From assembly GCA_964584305.1 (NCBI GenBank), contig CAZOZL010000005.1, forward strand, positions 107,146 to 171,145: a DNA stretch of 64,000 nt, written 5' to 3'. The translations under genes were made by a program, and so were the position numbers. Positions 19,232 through 27,479 of this stretch are shown one piece after another; position 1 is the first letter of the stretch, and every line of letters begins with the position of its first letter. Under the pieces are notes generated by a model. The model saw only the letters and a list, made by a program, of their open reading frames with translations. It was not told the origin of the DNA and searched no databases. Origin of the DNA: SB11 sp964584305 (GTDB taxonomy: Bacteria > Bacteroidota > Bacteroidia > UBA8524).

Positions 19232-20662
19232 TTAGTAGGAAGAATGCACTGTTTGGTAGGGTTGGAAGTACATTTTGTTGGGTTGTATATCAAAATTAAA
19301 GCTGGCAGTATCAATACTATTGTTTTGTCCTTGTAGTGATAGTAGCACTTTTTGTTTGCCAACGGGTAGTGATATGCGGGTGTAGTATAAAGTATGCGGT
19401 AGTGAAGTCCATGCTCTTGTATCTGCTTGTTCTGTTAGGTAATTCAATATGCCTAAAGCAGCTCCCAATTCTTCATTTTCTTTTTTAGTTTGGCTTTCAA
19501 GTAGTTTTTTAGTGGCAAGGCGAGCTAATGTTTTTCCAAACTCCATTAACATTCTATCGTTCAGTGTTTTTTTGGCGGTAGCATTCAAGTCTTCAAGCAC
19601 TTCAAATTGGTATTGCTGTCCGTTTGCACTCAGGGTGGCATTTTTATAAAAAGGGGTACGCTCTACATAAGTAGGAAAAGCGGCTCTGATAAACTCTATA
19701 TCGCTTATATTTCCCTTTGCATTGCTATTATTACCTATATAAATAGGAATAGAGTAGCCATAGCCAGCATTGCTAAAGGTGTACCAGCCATTTTGCGCTC
19801 CTTTTACTATTATAAAATCAGCTGAAATTTGATCTTTTATGGGGGCTAAACCATTGCCCCAAAAAAAGATAAGATTACCTCCTTGGGCATCAGTAGCGGG
19901 ATTAAAAGGGAGATTAAACTTTTTGCTATAAAATCTTACTTCATTAGGAAAACCAGCAATATATGCCGTGCGCAGCAAATCTTTTTTAAGTTGGAGGGGA
20001 GGATTTAAACCAAAAAACTGACTGTACTCATTTTCGTAAAATTTATATGCATTACGATACGATATAAAAGCCGAGTTATAATTTTTATTAAGCTCGTACA
20101 CCAACCCTAAAAGGGTGTGGGCAAAGGCATTGTGTTGCAATTTTGTACTTTTGTTTTTGCCTTTCCAGTCTTTGTACTTATCATCTACCCTGTTTAGTTG
20201 GTTTACTAAACGGCGGGCTTGAATATTGGCTTTTTCCAAATCGTTCATCTGGATAAAGTTTAGTATTTGGTAATAGCTAATCATTATCCTCTCAAAATCT
20301 TCGCCTGCGTATTCTTTTACTCTTGGGTTAATAAGGTATGAGAGTGCTTCACGGCTATAATTTACGCTTAAATCTTCCCAGTAGTAATCAGCTTTTAAAA
20401 GATACTTATAACTTTCTTTGTTCTTGCCCAGCATCCAAGCTATTGTGCCTCTGTTTAGATAGTATAATACACGGTCTTTTCCTTTATCCCATTTTTTTTC
20501 ATTATGGCTAATTACCTTATAGGCTTCATTAATATTGCCGTTGTTAAGGTGCTGATTTAAGGCAGCAACATTGCGGGCATAGTAGGTACACGATGGGGAG
20601 AGCAATAGCAACACCATTGCCAATAGTATAGTTTTTGCCCTATCCGTACGCTTAATTATCAT
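19232..20662 (-). CDS. COG3014-type TPR lipoprotein
   Basis: A 476-residue lipoprotein (lipobox LLLSPSC, Cys25). The N-terminal half is made of TPR-like helices (YLNRGTIAWMLGKNKESYKYLLKA, HTLLGLVYELNKNYNSAFISYRNAYKFYE). The C-terminal half is beta-rich (PTYVERTPFYKNATL, LPHTLYYTRISLPVGKQKVLLSLQ). This matches COG3014, an uncharacterised family often encoded next to an LpoB-like protein in Gram-negative bacteria. Here too it follows an LpoB-like gene by 55 bp on the same strand, so the two probably act together on the periplasmic side. A role in activating peptidoglycan synthases is plausible by association but not shown. Confidence 0.78.
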   Translation of the reverse strand: MIIKRTDRAKTILLAMVLLLLSPSCTYYARNVAALNQHLNNGNINEAYKVISHNEKKWDKGKDRVLYYLNRGTIAWMLGKNKESYKYLLKADYYWEDLSVNYSREALSYLINPRVKEYAGEDFERIMISYYQILNFIQMNDLEKANIQARRLVNQLNRVDDKYKDWKGKNKSTKLQHNAFAHTLLGLVYELNKNYNSAFISYRNAYKFYENEYSQFFGLNPPLQLKKDLLRTAYIAGFPNEVRFYSKKFNLPFNPATDAQGGNLIFFWGNGLAPIKDQISADFIIVKGAQNGWYTFSNAGYGYSIPIYIGNNSNAKGNISDIEFIRAAFPTYVERTPFYKNATLSANGQQYQFEVLEDLNATAKKTLNDRMLMEFGKTLARLATKKLLESQTKKENEELGAALGILNYLTEQADTRAWTSLPHTLYYTRISLPVGKQKVLLSLQGQNNSIDTASFNFDIQPNKMYFQPYQTVHSSY

Positions 20663-20717
20663 AAGGTTAAAAAAAATGGGTATAAAAAAGAGGTAAGTTT
20701 AGAAGTAGAAAACCTAC

Positions 20718-21308
20718 TTAGTTACGGATGTGTTTTTTGATTTCTTTATCACCAATCCATACTTTAATATTACTTTCTAAATCAATTAACTCTAAGTTAA
20801 TTTTGTAGGTAACCACACGATCGCGTTTGTACTCATCAATATTGCTATGAATAACGCCGTTTAGTATAAAATCAGCTCCTTTTTCTTTCCCCCAACGCTT
20901 GCGACTTTCCACTGTGGCAAAGGTTTGTTGGTCTTCACGCTCGGCACGCAAATCATCACGCCCTTCCTTTGCTTGTACTACGGTAACGGTATTGGTATTA
21001 ATAAAATTTTTCTCAATATCTTTTATAAAAGTTTCGGGTTGTATATCAGGCTCAGTAGTGTTGTTGCGTATTCGCCCAACAATAACAACGGGTTTGCGCC
21101 CCATTTTTTCTTTAAATTCTTTAAGCCAAGGACGCTCTAATACATCGGTTATCATTTCTTCGGCAACCATTTTACTATCAGTATCATTCCAGCGTCCGCT
21201 AATATCTGTTTGCTGGTTGGCATCAATACGGGTTACTTTACGTTGCTGGCAAGCACTAGTAATTAACATTAGTGCTATGGCTGGGGCTACAATAAGTGCT
21301 TTTTTCAT
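20718..21308 (-). CDS. LpoB-like penicillin-binding protein activator lipoprotein
   Basis: A 196-residue lipoprotein: MKKALIVAPAIALMLITSAC with Cys20 as the lipid site. I use the ATG at 21308 because the signal peptide fits and a promoter -7 element lies at 21356-21363, downstream of the longer candidate start at 21398. The body matches the LpoB/COG3417 fold (DISGRWNDTDSKMVAEEMITDVLERPWL, KPVVIVGRIRNNT, GADFILNGVIHSN, YKINLELIDLESNIKVWIGDKEIKK). In enterobacteria LpoB stimulates PBP1B; in Bacteroidota the partner is not known. Likely cotranscribed with the COG3014 gene. Confidence 0.85.
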   Translation of the reverse strand: MKKALIVAPAIALMLITSACQQRKVTRIDANQQTDISGRWNDTDSKMVAEEMITDVLERPWLKEFKEKMGRKPVVIVGRIRNNTTEPDIQPETFIKDIEKNFINTNTVTVVQAKEGRDDLRAEREDQQTFATVESRKRWGKEKGADFILNGVIHSNIDEYKRDRVVTYKINLELIDLESNIKVWIGDKEIKKHIRN

Positions 21309-21355
21309 AGTAGGTGTAATTCGTTTTATTATAAAGGTATTTTCAATTTCCGTTC

Positions 21356-21363
21356 CAAAGTTA
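21356..21363 (-). promoter_or_regulatory. Candidate -7 element for the lpoB-like operon
   Basis: The minus strand reads TAACTTTG (TAnnTTTG). It implies a leader of about 40 nt and excludes the upstream in-frame ATG of the LpoB-like gene. Confidence 0.5.
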
Positions 21364-21413
21364 AGAGTAAAGCTGATACGGTAATAATAATTTAGCAAAT
21401 TATATAACTAATA

Positions 21414-21749
21414 TTACTCATCATCATCATCAATCCATAAATTAGTTAGCACGTTTTGTAACTCGGCAAGGGCGTGTTGTTCTTTGTTTTTCATGGTAAT
21501 GGCAATTCCTTTTTTATAAATAGTTTCGGCATCGTTTTTTCTATTGGCACGCTCATATAGTTTGCCTAGGTGGTAGTACGTTGCAGTATATTCAGGCTGT
21601 GTATCCATCAGTTTCTCAAATATGGGTTGTGCAATAGCGTCCTTTTCCATGCCCACATATTCAATAGCTAAAGCATAATTTAAAAAGGCATCATTTGGCG
21701 TATCTTTCAAAAAATCTTGCAGTTGCGTTATTCTATTATTTTCAGTCAT
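21414..21749 (-). CDS. Small TPR-repeat protein
   Basis: A 111-residue cytoplasmic protein made of about two to three tetratricopeptide repeats: DAFLNYALAIEYVGMEKDAIAQPIFEKLMDTQPEYTATYYHLGKLYERANRKNDAETIYKKGI in separate helices. It ends with an acidic tail (DDDDE). TPRs mediate protein contacts; no partner is evident. It is divergent from etfB and lies upstream of the LpoB-like gene on the same strand, with a 105-bp gap containing that gene's promoter. Such short TPR proteins are conserved in Bacteroidota without a known role. Confidence 0.75.
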   Translation of the reverse strand: MTENNRITQLQDFLKDTPNDAFLNYALAIEYVGMEKDAIAQPIFEKLMDTQPEYTATYYHLGKLYERANRKNDAETIYKKGIAITMKNKEQHALAELQNVLTNLWIDDDDE

Positions 21750-21769
21750 TTTTTTTTCACTTTTTTCAG

Positions 21770-21777
21770 TACCTTTG
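21770..21777 (+). promoter_or_regulatory. Promoter -7 element for etfBA
   Basis: TACCTTTG, an exact TAnnTTTG match, 51 bp before the etfB start in the gap to the divergent TPR gene. Confidence 0.5.
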
Positions 21778-21827
21778 CAGTCCTTAAAAATAAGGTTTCT
21801 AAACCAAACATTTATACCCGATTTTGA

Positions 21828-22565
21828 ATGAAGATTTTAGTTTGTATTAGTGTAGTTCCCGATACCACTACAAAAATCACTTTCACCGATAACAATACCA
21901 AATTTAATACTGCAGGTGTTCAGTTTATTATAAACCCGTACGATGAGTTGGCACTTACTCGTGCACTTGAACTTACCGAAGCCAATGGCGGCACAGTAAC
22001 CGCTATTACAGTGGGTTTGCCTGATGCTGATGCGAATATTCGTAAAGCATTAGCCATTGGCGCACACGATGCTGTGCGTATTAATGCTGCCCCACAAAAT
22101 GCTTTTTTTGTAGCTGCTGAAATCGCAGAATATGCAAAAGACAAAGGTTTTGATATGATACTAACAGGACGTGAAAGTATAGACTATAATGGTGGTTTGG
22201 TATGTGGCTTATTAGGCGAAATGCTTAACATACCCAGTATAAATGTAGTTACCAAAATAGATATAGCCGATAATGAAGCCACACTAATACGAGATATTGA
22301 TGGCGGTAAAGAAACAGTAAAAGTAGGTTTACCCATTGTAGCAAGCGCACAAAAAGACCTTACAGAACCCCGCATACCCAATATGCGTGGTATAATGGCA
22401 GCACGCATAAAGCCGTTGGCAGTTGTTGAGGCTTTGGCAAATAAAGAAACGGCAAACTATAAATCGTATGAGTTGCCCGCAGCAAAAGCTGGAGTGAAAT
22501 TAGTTTCAGCAGATAATCCAGCAGAATTGATTGATTTGTTGCATAACGAAGCTAAGGTGATATAA
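21828..22565 (+). CDS. etfB: Electron transfer flavoprotein subunit beta
   Basis: A 245-residue ETF beta subunit: MKILVCISVVPDTTTKI at the N-terminus, INPYDELALTRALEL, and the AMP/nucleotide-binding region VGLPDADANIRKALAIGAHDAVRI and LTGRESIDYNGGLV, followed by VASAQKDLTEPRIPNMRGIMAARIKPL. The last block contains the recognition loop that contacts partner dehydrogenases. The ETF heterodimer passes electrons from acyl-CoA dehydrogenases to the quinone pool. etfA follows after 46 bp; both are likely transcribed from the promoter at 21770. Confidence 0.96.
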   Translation: MKILVCISVVPDTTTKITFTDNNTKFNTAGVQFIINPYDELALTRALELTEANGGTVTAITVGLPDADANIRKALAIGAHDAVRINAAPQNAFFVAAEIAEYAKDKGFDMILTGRESIDYNGGLVCGLLGEMLNIPSINVVTKIDIADNEATLIRDIDGGKETVKVGLPIVASAQKDLTEPRIPNMRGIMAARIKPLAVVEALANKETANYKSYELPAAKAGVKLVSADNPAELIDLLHNEAKVI

Positions 22566-22611
22566 TTTTTTGATAAGAAGTTTAAAATAACAATATAACA
22601 AACACAATAAT

Positions 22612-23580
22612 ATGGCAGTAGTTGTATTTGCAGAGAGCAGTGAAGGGAAATTTAAAAAATCTACTTATGAAACAGTTTCATACGCAAAAGAAACAGCCAC
22701 CCTTTTGGGTACAAAAGTAATAGCAGTATCAATAGGTAGCGTGCCTGATGCTGATATGATAGCCTTAGGAGACCACGGTGCTGAAACTGTGTATTCGGTT
22801 AATTTAGACAAATTTAGCCCCGAAGCATACGCAACAGTATTGGCTACTGTGGCTAAGAAAGAAACGGTTAAGGCAGTTATTATTTCTAATAGTTATACAG
22901 GCAAGTCTATTGCACCATGTGTAGCTGTTAAATTAGAGGCTTCAATAGCATCAGGAGTGGTAACATTGCCCAATACTTCAAGCGGGTTTATCGTTCGCCA
23001 AAGTGTTTTTTCTGGCAAAGCCTTTGCCGATGTTGATTTAACTGCTAATATAAAAGTAGTAGCAATTACCCCCAACTCATACCAAATAAATAACTATGGT
23101 GGCGAAGCAACTATAATAAACCACGATGTTGTTTTGGAGAATGATGTTTGGAAAACACAAATAGTGGAAACCAACCGTGTAACAGGTAAAATACCTTTAA
23201 CCGAAGCCGAACTTGTAGTATCAGGAGGGCGAGGACTGAAAGGTGCTGAAAACTGGGGAATGATTGAAGAACTTGCAACTATTTTAGGCGCGGCAACAGC
23301 TTGCTCTAAACCTGTGAGCGATATGGATTGGAGACCACACGATGAACACGTTGGACAAACAGGCATAACTATTAAACCAAATTTGTATATTGCTATTGGT
23401 ATTTCGGGGGCTATACAGCATTTAGCTGGTGTAAGCTCAAGCAAAGTGATAGTAGCTATTAACAAAGACCCCGAAGCTCCTTTTTTTAAAGTAGCAGACT
23501 ATGGTATAGTAGGTGATGCCTTTGAAATAGTGCCGAAATTGATTGAAGCAGCAAAAAAACTTAAATCAGCCTCGGCGTAA
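22612..23580 (+). CDS. etfA: Electron transfer flavoprotein subunit alpha
   Basis: A 322-residue ETF alpha subunit. The C-terminal FAD domain is intact: LVVSGGRGLKGAENWGMIEEL, AACSKP-type segment (ATACSKPVSDMDWRPHDEHVGQTG), YIAIGISGAIQHLAGV, VIVAINKDPEAPFFKVADYGIVGDAFEIVPKL. It carries the FAD that accepts electrons from flavin dehydrogenases, with EtfB supplying AMP and partner recognition. Downstream is the DUF151 nuclease gene, 12 bp away and probably in the same operon, an arrangement I know from other Bacteroidota. Confidence 0.96.
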   Translation: MAVVVFAESSEGKFKKSTYETVSYAKETATLLGTKVIAVSIGSVPDADMIALGDHGAETVYSVNLDKFSPEAYATVLATVAKKETVKAVIISNSYTGKSIAPCVAVKLEASIASGVVTLPNTSSGFIVRQSVFSGKAFADVDLTANIKVVAITPNSYQINNYGGEATIINHDVVLENDVWKTQIVETNRVTGKIPLTEAELVVSGGRGLKGAENWGMIEELATILGAATACSKPVSDMDWRPHDEHVGQTGITIKPNLYIAIGISGAIQHLAGVSSSKVIVAINKDPEAPFFKVADYGIVGDAFEIVPKLIEAAKKLKSASA

Positions 23581-23592
23581 TAGTTAAGCATT

Positions 23593-24198
23593 TTGACTCA
23601 AAAAATTCAATTAGAAATAGTAGGGCTAACCTCCGGTCAAGCCCAAGGCTCTTACACCTTAATATTGGGTGAAGAAGGTGGAGACAGGAAGCTACCTATT
23701 ATTATTGGAAGTTTTGAGGCACAAGCCATTGCTATTGAAATAGAAAAAATTGTACCCTTTCGCCCAATGACACATGATTTATTCGTGTCCTTCAGTAAAA
23801 CCTTTGATATTAAGGTAAAAGAAATAATAATTTATAAACTTATTGAGGGTGTTTTTTACTCTAAGCTGGTGTGTAAAAAGGAGGATAAACTGTATGAAAT
23901 AGATGCCCGCACCAGTGATGCAATGGCATTGGCAGTTCGTTTTAATTGCCCTGTTTATACTTTTGAAGATGTAATGAAAGCCGCAAGTATAACGCTTGAT
24001 AATGACGATATAGATGAACCCTCGCAGCCTCAAGCACCGTCAAAAGATGAACCGATACTAAGAGGTGCACCCAAGCAAAATACTTTTGAAAAATTCTCAC
24101 TCAGTGAGTTGGAAGAAATGCTTGATGAGGCTGAAAAAGTAGAAGACTACGAGAAAGCAGCCAATATTCGTGACGAAATTCGTAAACGCAACAAATAA
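23593..24198 (+). CDS. Bifunctional nuclease family protein (DUF151) with UvrB/C motif
   Basis: A 201-residue cytoplasmic protein. The DUF151/BFN domain covers about residues 1-135 (LPIIIGSFEAQAIAIEIE, MTHDLF, YEIDARTSDAMALAVRFNCPVY). A UvrB/UvrC-type helical hairpin closes the protein (LSELEEMLDEAEKVEDYEKAANIRDEIRKRNK, in two helices). The start is TTG at 23593: an in-frame TAG lies only 12 bp upstream and no ATG or GTG fits, so TTG is forced. Homologues have DNase/RNase activity; the UvrC-like tail suggests contact with repair proteins. It follows etfA by 12 bp and precedes the nucleoside transporter gene by 15 bp. Confidence 0.9.
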   Translation: MTQKIQLEIVGLTSGQAQGSYTLILGEEGGDRKLPIIIGSFEAQAIAIEIEKIVPFRPMTHDLFVSFSKTFDIKVKEIIIYKLIEGVFYSKLVCKKEDKLYEIDARTSDAMALAVRFNCPVYTFEDVMKAASITLDNDDIDEPSQPQAPSKDEPILRGAPKQNTFEKFSLSELEEMLDEAEKVEDYEKAANIRDEIRKRNK

Positions 24199-24213
24199 TA
24201 AACTAAATTTTTT

Positions 24214-25506
24214 ATGACGGATATATCCATTACCAGTATCGCACGTGGCTTATTGGGAATGGTTTTTCTTATTGGGGTAGCATGGGTATTTAGCACCAAT
24301 AGAAAAAAAATAAACTGGCGATTAGTATTTATTGGTTTAACGCTGCAACTGCTATTAGCAATAGGTTTTTTAAATGTACCTGCGGTAACTTCTTTTTTTG
24401 AAGGCGTGGGCAGCATTTTTGTACGGATATTAGGGTTTACAGAGCAAGGTTCTGTTTTTCTTTTTGGTGATAACTTGGGCAAAGGTTCAGGTAGTATGGG
24501 GTTTATGTTTGCCTTTCATGTATTACCTACTATAATATTTTTTTCTGCACTCACCTCATTACTATATTATTTTGGCATACTGCAACGCATAGTATATAGC
24601 ATTGCTTGGGTGATGAAAAAAACCATGAAACTATCAGGTGCTGAAAGTTTAGCCGCTGCCGCCAATGTGTTTATTGGGCAAACCGAAGCCCCATTAGTAG
24701 TAAAACCTTTTTTGGGTTTAATGACTAAATCAGAGATAATGAGTTTGATGACGGGAGGCATGGCAACCATAGCAGGCGGCGTATTAATATCATATATTGG
24801 TTTTTTAGGGGGAGGGAAGGAGTTTGCTGCCCATTTACTAATAGCCTCATTAATGTCAGCACCAGCAGCCATTGTTGCTGCAAAAATTTTAGTACCAGAA
24901 ACAGAAAACTTTAACAAAGAAATGAAGTTTTCTAAAATAGATGCAGGAAATAATGCATTGGACGCTGTGGCAAAAGGCACTACTGATGGGCTAAAACTGG
25001 CTATAAATGTAGGGGCAATGCTATTGGTGTTTACCGCACTTATGGCAATGCTAAACTATATAATGGAGGATGGAGTAGGAGCTTTGCTTGGGGTGAATGA
25101 CAATATAAAAAGTAGTACTGGAGGAAAGTATAACGGACTTTCAATGCAGTATATAATGGGCTATATATTCTCGCCCGTTGCGTGGCTTATTGGGGTAAGC
25201 CCTGATGATTCTTTATTGGTAGGGCAAATGCTGGGCGAAAAAACTATTTTAAACGAGTACTATGCCTACGCCACATTAGGAAAACTAAAAGCAGCAAATG
25301 CCTTTAGCGACCCAAAATCTATAATTATTGCTACCTATGCTTTATGTGGGTTTTCTAATTTCGCATCCATAGGAATACAAATTGGTGGAATTGGGGCATT
25401 AGCCCCTTCAAAACGGGTTTTACTCTCACAATTGGGTTTAAGGGCTTTGCTGGGCGGTACAATTGCGTGTTTATTAACAGCCACCGTTATAGGGATGTTC
25501 TATTAG
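24214..25506 (+). CDS. NupC-type concentrative nucleoside transporter
   Basis: A 430-residue inner-membrane protein of the CNT family, with about ten hydrophobic segments. Recognisable blocks: FAFHVLPTIIFFSALTSLLYY, AAAANVFIGQTEAPLVVKPF, SLMTGGMATIAGGVL, HLLIASLMSAPAAIVAAKIL, and YALCGFSNFASIGIQIGGIGALAP, each given in part. The QTEAP and GFSNFxSIGIQ motifs line the sodium and nucleoside sites. It imports nucleosides with Na+ or H+. Its position 15 bp after the nuclease gene suggests one transcription unit, with possible coupling between nucleic-acid breakdown and nucleoside uptake. Confidence 0.95.
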   Translation: MTDISITSIARGLLGMVFLIGVAWVFSTNRKKINWRLVFIGLTLQLLLAIGFLNVPAVTSFFEGVGSIFVRILGFTEQGSVFLFGDNLGKGSGSMGFMFAFHVLPTIIFFSALTSLLYYFGILQRIVYSIAWVMKKTMKLSGAESLAAAANVFIGQTEAPLVVKPFLGLMTKSEIMSLMTGGMATIAGGVLISYIGFLGGGKEFAAHLLIASLMSAPAAIVAAKILVPETENFNKEMKFSKIDAGNNALDAVAKGTTDGLKLAINVGAMLLVFTALMAMLNYIMEDGVGALLGVNDNIKSSTGGKYNGLSMQYIMGYIFSPVAWLIGVSPDDSLLVGQMLGEKTILNEYYAYATLGKLKAANAFSDPKSIIIATYALCGFSNFASIGIQIGGIGALAPSKRVLLSQLGLRALLGGTIACLLTATVIGMFY

Positions 25507-25739
25507 GCTACAATCATAGAAAACAAAGGCATTAAGCTGAAAACAGTGGTGCCTGAAAAATTGAGTAAAACAACTTTTTTTCATGTCTTTTTTAAAAATT
25601 AATTGCACAATTCAATTTTTTTTCCTTAGATTTACATTAGTAAAACAAGAAAGTTCATAATTTTTATTGCCTATAGATAGAGACCTCTACTTTTTATTTA
25701 AGCCTGTATAAGGCGAAAGTATTTTCCAAATTGTTCTAA

Positions 25740-25749
25740 TAAAGGAGGT
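25740..25749 (+). promoter_or_regulatory. Strong Shine-Dalgarno site before the ECF sigma gene
   Basis: TAAAGGAGGT lies 5 bases before the ATG spacer TTTTT of the ECF sigma gene. The nine bases AAAGGAGGT pair fully with the ACCTCCTTT 3' end usual for Bacteroidota 16S rRNA. I see no comparable site elsewhere in the window. The 248-bp gap upstream is AT-rich leader without a gene. Confidence 0.75.
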
Positions 25750-25754
25750 TTTTT

Positions 25755-26336
25755 ATGAGTTTTAATCAGATTAGTGATCAGGAGTTAGTACACCATTATA
25801 TTGATGGTAATGAAGCGTGCCTCGAAATGCTTATCAAGCGGCACAAACGCAAAATTTTCACTACCATTTATCTTATCGTTAACGATCGTTACATAGCCGA
25901 AGATTTATTTCAAGAAACATTTATCAAAGTAATTCATATGCTTAAAAAGAATAAGTATAATGAAGAAGGTAAATTTTTGCCTTGGATAATTAGGATAGCA
26001 CGCAATATGGCTATTGATTATTTTAGGAAAAGTAAACGTAACCCCACCATTACCGATGGTGATGGGGATGATATATTTAGGTTTATAGAAATAGCCGAGG
26101 AAAACAAAGAACAACAACTTATAAGACAACAAACTGAAAAACAGTTGCGTTACTTAATAAATCTTTTGCCTGATGAGCAAAAGCAAGTATTAATATTGCG
26201 CCACTATGGCGATTTAAGTTTTAAAGAAATAGCAGACCTTACCAAAGTAAGCATAAACACAGCATTAGGACGTATGCGCTATGCCTTAAACAACCTACGT
26301 AAAATGATGGTTGAAAAAGAAATTAGCTTGCAATAA
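25755..26336 (+). CDS. ECF-type RNA polymerase sigma factor
   Basis: A 193-residue sigma-70 family protein with only regions 2 and 4. Region 2: YIAEDLFQETFIKVIHML and GKFLPWIIRIARNMAIDYFRK. Region 4: LPDEQKQVLILRHYGDLSFKEIADLTKVSINTALGRMRYALNNLRK, a helix-turn-helix for the -35-type element. The start is fixed by a strong ribosome-binding site. It is followed 44 bp later by a small acidic protein gene and then a terminator, so this is a two-gene operon. ECF factors respond to envelope or stress signals; the regulon cannot be read from the sequence. Confidence 0.94.
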   Translation: MSFNQISDQELVHHYIDGNEACLEMLIKRHKRKIFTTIYLIVNDRYIAEDLFQETFIKVIHMLKKNKYNEEGKFLPWIIRIARNMAIDYFRKSKRNPTITDGDGDDIFRFIEIAEENKEQQLIRQQTEKQLRYLINLLPDEQKQVLILRHYGDLSFKEIADLTKVSINTALGRMRYALNNLRKMMVEKEISLQ

Positions 26337-26380
26337 AATAAAAAGTAGTGTAAATTCGTTAGGGTATGTAAAAAGGTAAA

Positions 26381-26632
26381 ATGCCTATGAACTCTAACTA
26401 TACTAATGATGATTTAATCCGTTTCATATATAATGAGATGGAGCCTGAGCGGGCTATTGTGCTACAACGCAATATGCGGCAAAATGCCGAGCTGCGTAAA
26501 GAAGTACAACAGCTTAGAGAAACGCAGGCGAAACTAAACACAGCAGCGTGCCAGCCTAATGACACCACCATTCACATGGTTATGGACTACTCTGCCAGTT
26601 ACCACTCCGCACCAGAGCATCATACAGAATAA
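26381..26632 (+). CDS. Small ECF-sigma-linked protein, possible regulator
   Basis: An 83-residue soluble protein: NYTNDDLIRFIYNEMEPERA then a long amphipathic helix (RNMRQNAELRKEVQQLRETQAKL), a variable middle, and a His-rich end (HSAPEHHTE). No membrane segment. Comparable small proteins sit next to this type of ECF sigma gene throughout Bacteroidota and look like the cytoplasmic helical part of anti-sigma factors, without the zinc motif HxxxCxxC. A role in restraining or modulating the sigma factor is inference from position. Cotranscribed with the sigma gene and ended by the terminator at 26763. Confidence 0.72.
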   Translation: MPMNSNYTNDDLIRFIYNEMEPERAIVLQRNMRQNAELRKEVQQLRETQAKLNTAACQPNDTTIHMVMDYSASYHSAPEHHTE

Positions 26633-26762
26633 TTGTTTTCTGAAACGATGAAGGAAATTTTTATTTTCTGATGTTAATTTATTTAAGGGTAGTAAGTAAA
26701 TTAACCATTAGGAGAGGTATGCAAGAAATTTAAGTGCTATTTTAGTAAGTAAAAATAGTTGT

Positions 26763-26789
26763 GCCTGCTTTGTTAAAAGCAGGCTTTTT
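26763..26789 (+). terminator. Terminator of the ECF sigma operon
   Basis: Stem GCCTGCTT / AAGCAGGC followed by TTTTT, between the small sigma-linked gene and nth. Confidence 0.85.
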
Positions 26790-26815
26790 GTTGTTATAAA
26801 TTGTATTATTAACAC

Positions 26816-27475
26816 GTGCAAAAGAAAGAACGATATGAACGCTTTGTTGAGTATCAACTCACCCACCACCCTGATGTTGAAACAGAGCTAAATTACAGCA
26901 GTCCATTTCAACTGCTGATAGCCGTTAGTTTATCTGCCCAGTGTACTGATAAACGAGTGAATATTGTTACCCCTGCTATATTCAAGGATTTTCCCACCCC
27001 CGCAACACTCGCAGCAACCAGCTTTGATGAGTTGTTTCCCTATATAAAATCAATTAGCTATCCAAACAATAAAACTAAACACCTTATAGGTATGGCAAAA
27101 GTGCTGTTAAACGAATTTAACAATATAGTACCTGCTGATATAAATGAATTACAAACAATGCCCGGCGTGGGGCGAAAAACAGCCAATGTGATAGCCAGCG
27201 TTATATACAACCTACCCACTATGGCTGTGGATACCCATGTGTTTAGGGTGGCAAACCGCATGGGACTTACTACCAATGCCAAAACACCACTTGAGAGTGA
27301 GAAGCAATTGGTAAAACATATTCCTACTGATTTAATATCAACGGCGCACCACTGGCTTATTTTGCATGGGCGTTATGTATGCCTTGCCCGTAAACCCAAG
27401 TGTGAAATTTGTGAGATGAAAGATTTTTGCAAATATTATGAGAAAACATATTTAAAAATACCCCCGTCTAAGTAG
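26816..27475 (+). CDS. nth: Endonuclease III (DNA glycosylase/AP lyase)
   Basis: A 219-residue base-excision repair enzyme that removes oxidised pyrimidines and cuts the abasic site. The helix-hairpin-helix is MPGVGRKTANVIAS with catalytic Lys121; the catalytic Asp139 lies in AVDTHVFRVANRMGL. The 4Fe-4S cluster cysteines are C189, C196, C199 and C205, the standard C-x6-C-x2-C-x5-C pattern. The start is GTG at 26816; the first ATG is internal to the family core and would cut conserved residues. The next gene starts 4 bp after its stop. Confidence 0.95.
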   Translation: MQKKERYERFVEYQLTHHPDVETELNYSSPFQLLIAVSLSAQCTDKRVNIVTPAIFKDFPTPATLAATSFDELFPYIKSISYPNNKTKHLIGMAKVLLNEFNNIVPADINELQTMPGVGRKTANVIASVIYNLPTMAVDTHVFRVANRMGLTTNAKTPLESEKQLVKHIPTDLISTAHHWLILHGRYVCLARKPKCEICEMKDFCKYYEKTYLKIPPSK

Positions 27476-27479
27476 GGAT

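Noticed and set aside
25507..25739. Riboswitch in the leader of the ECF sigma gene
   Set aside because: AT-rich with no stable conserved stem set that I could recognise.
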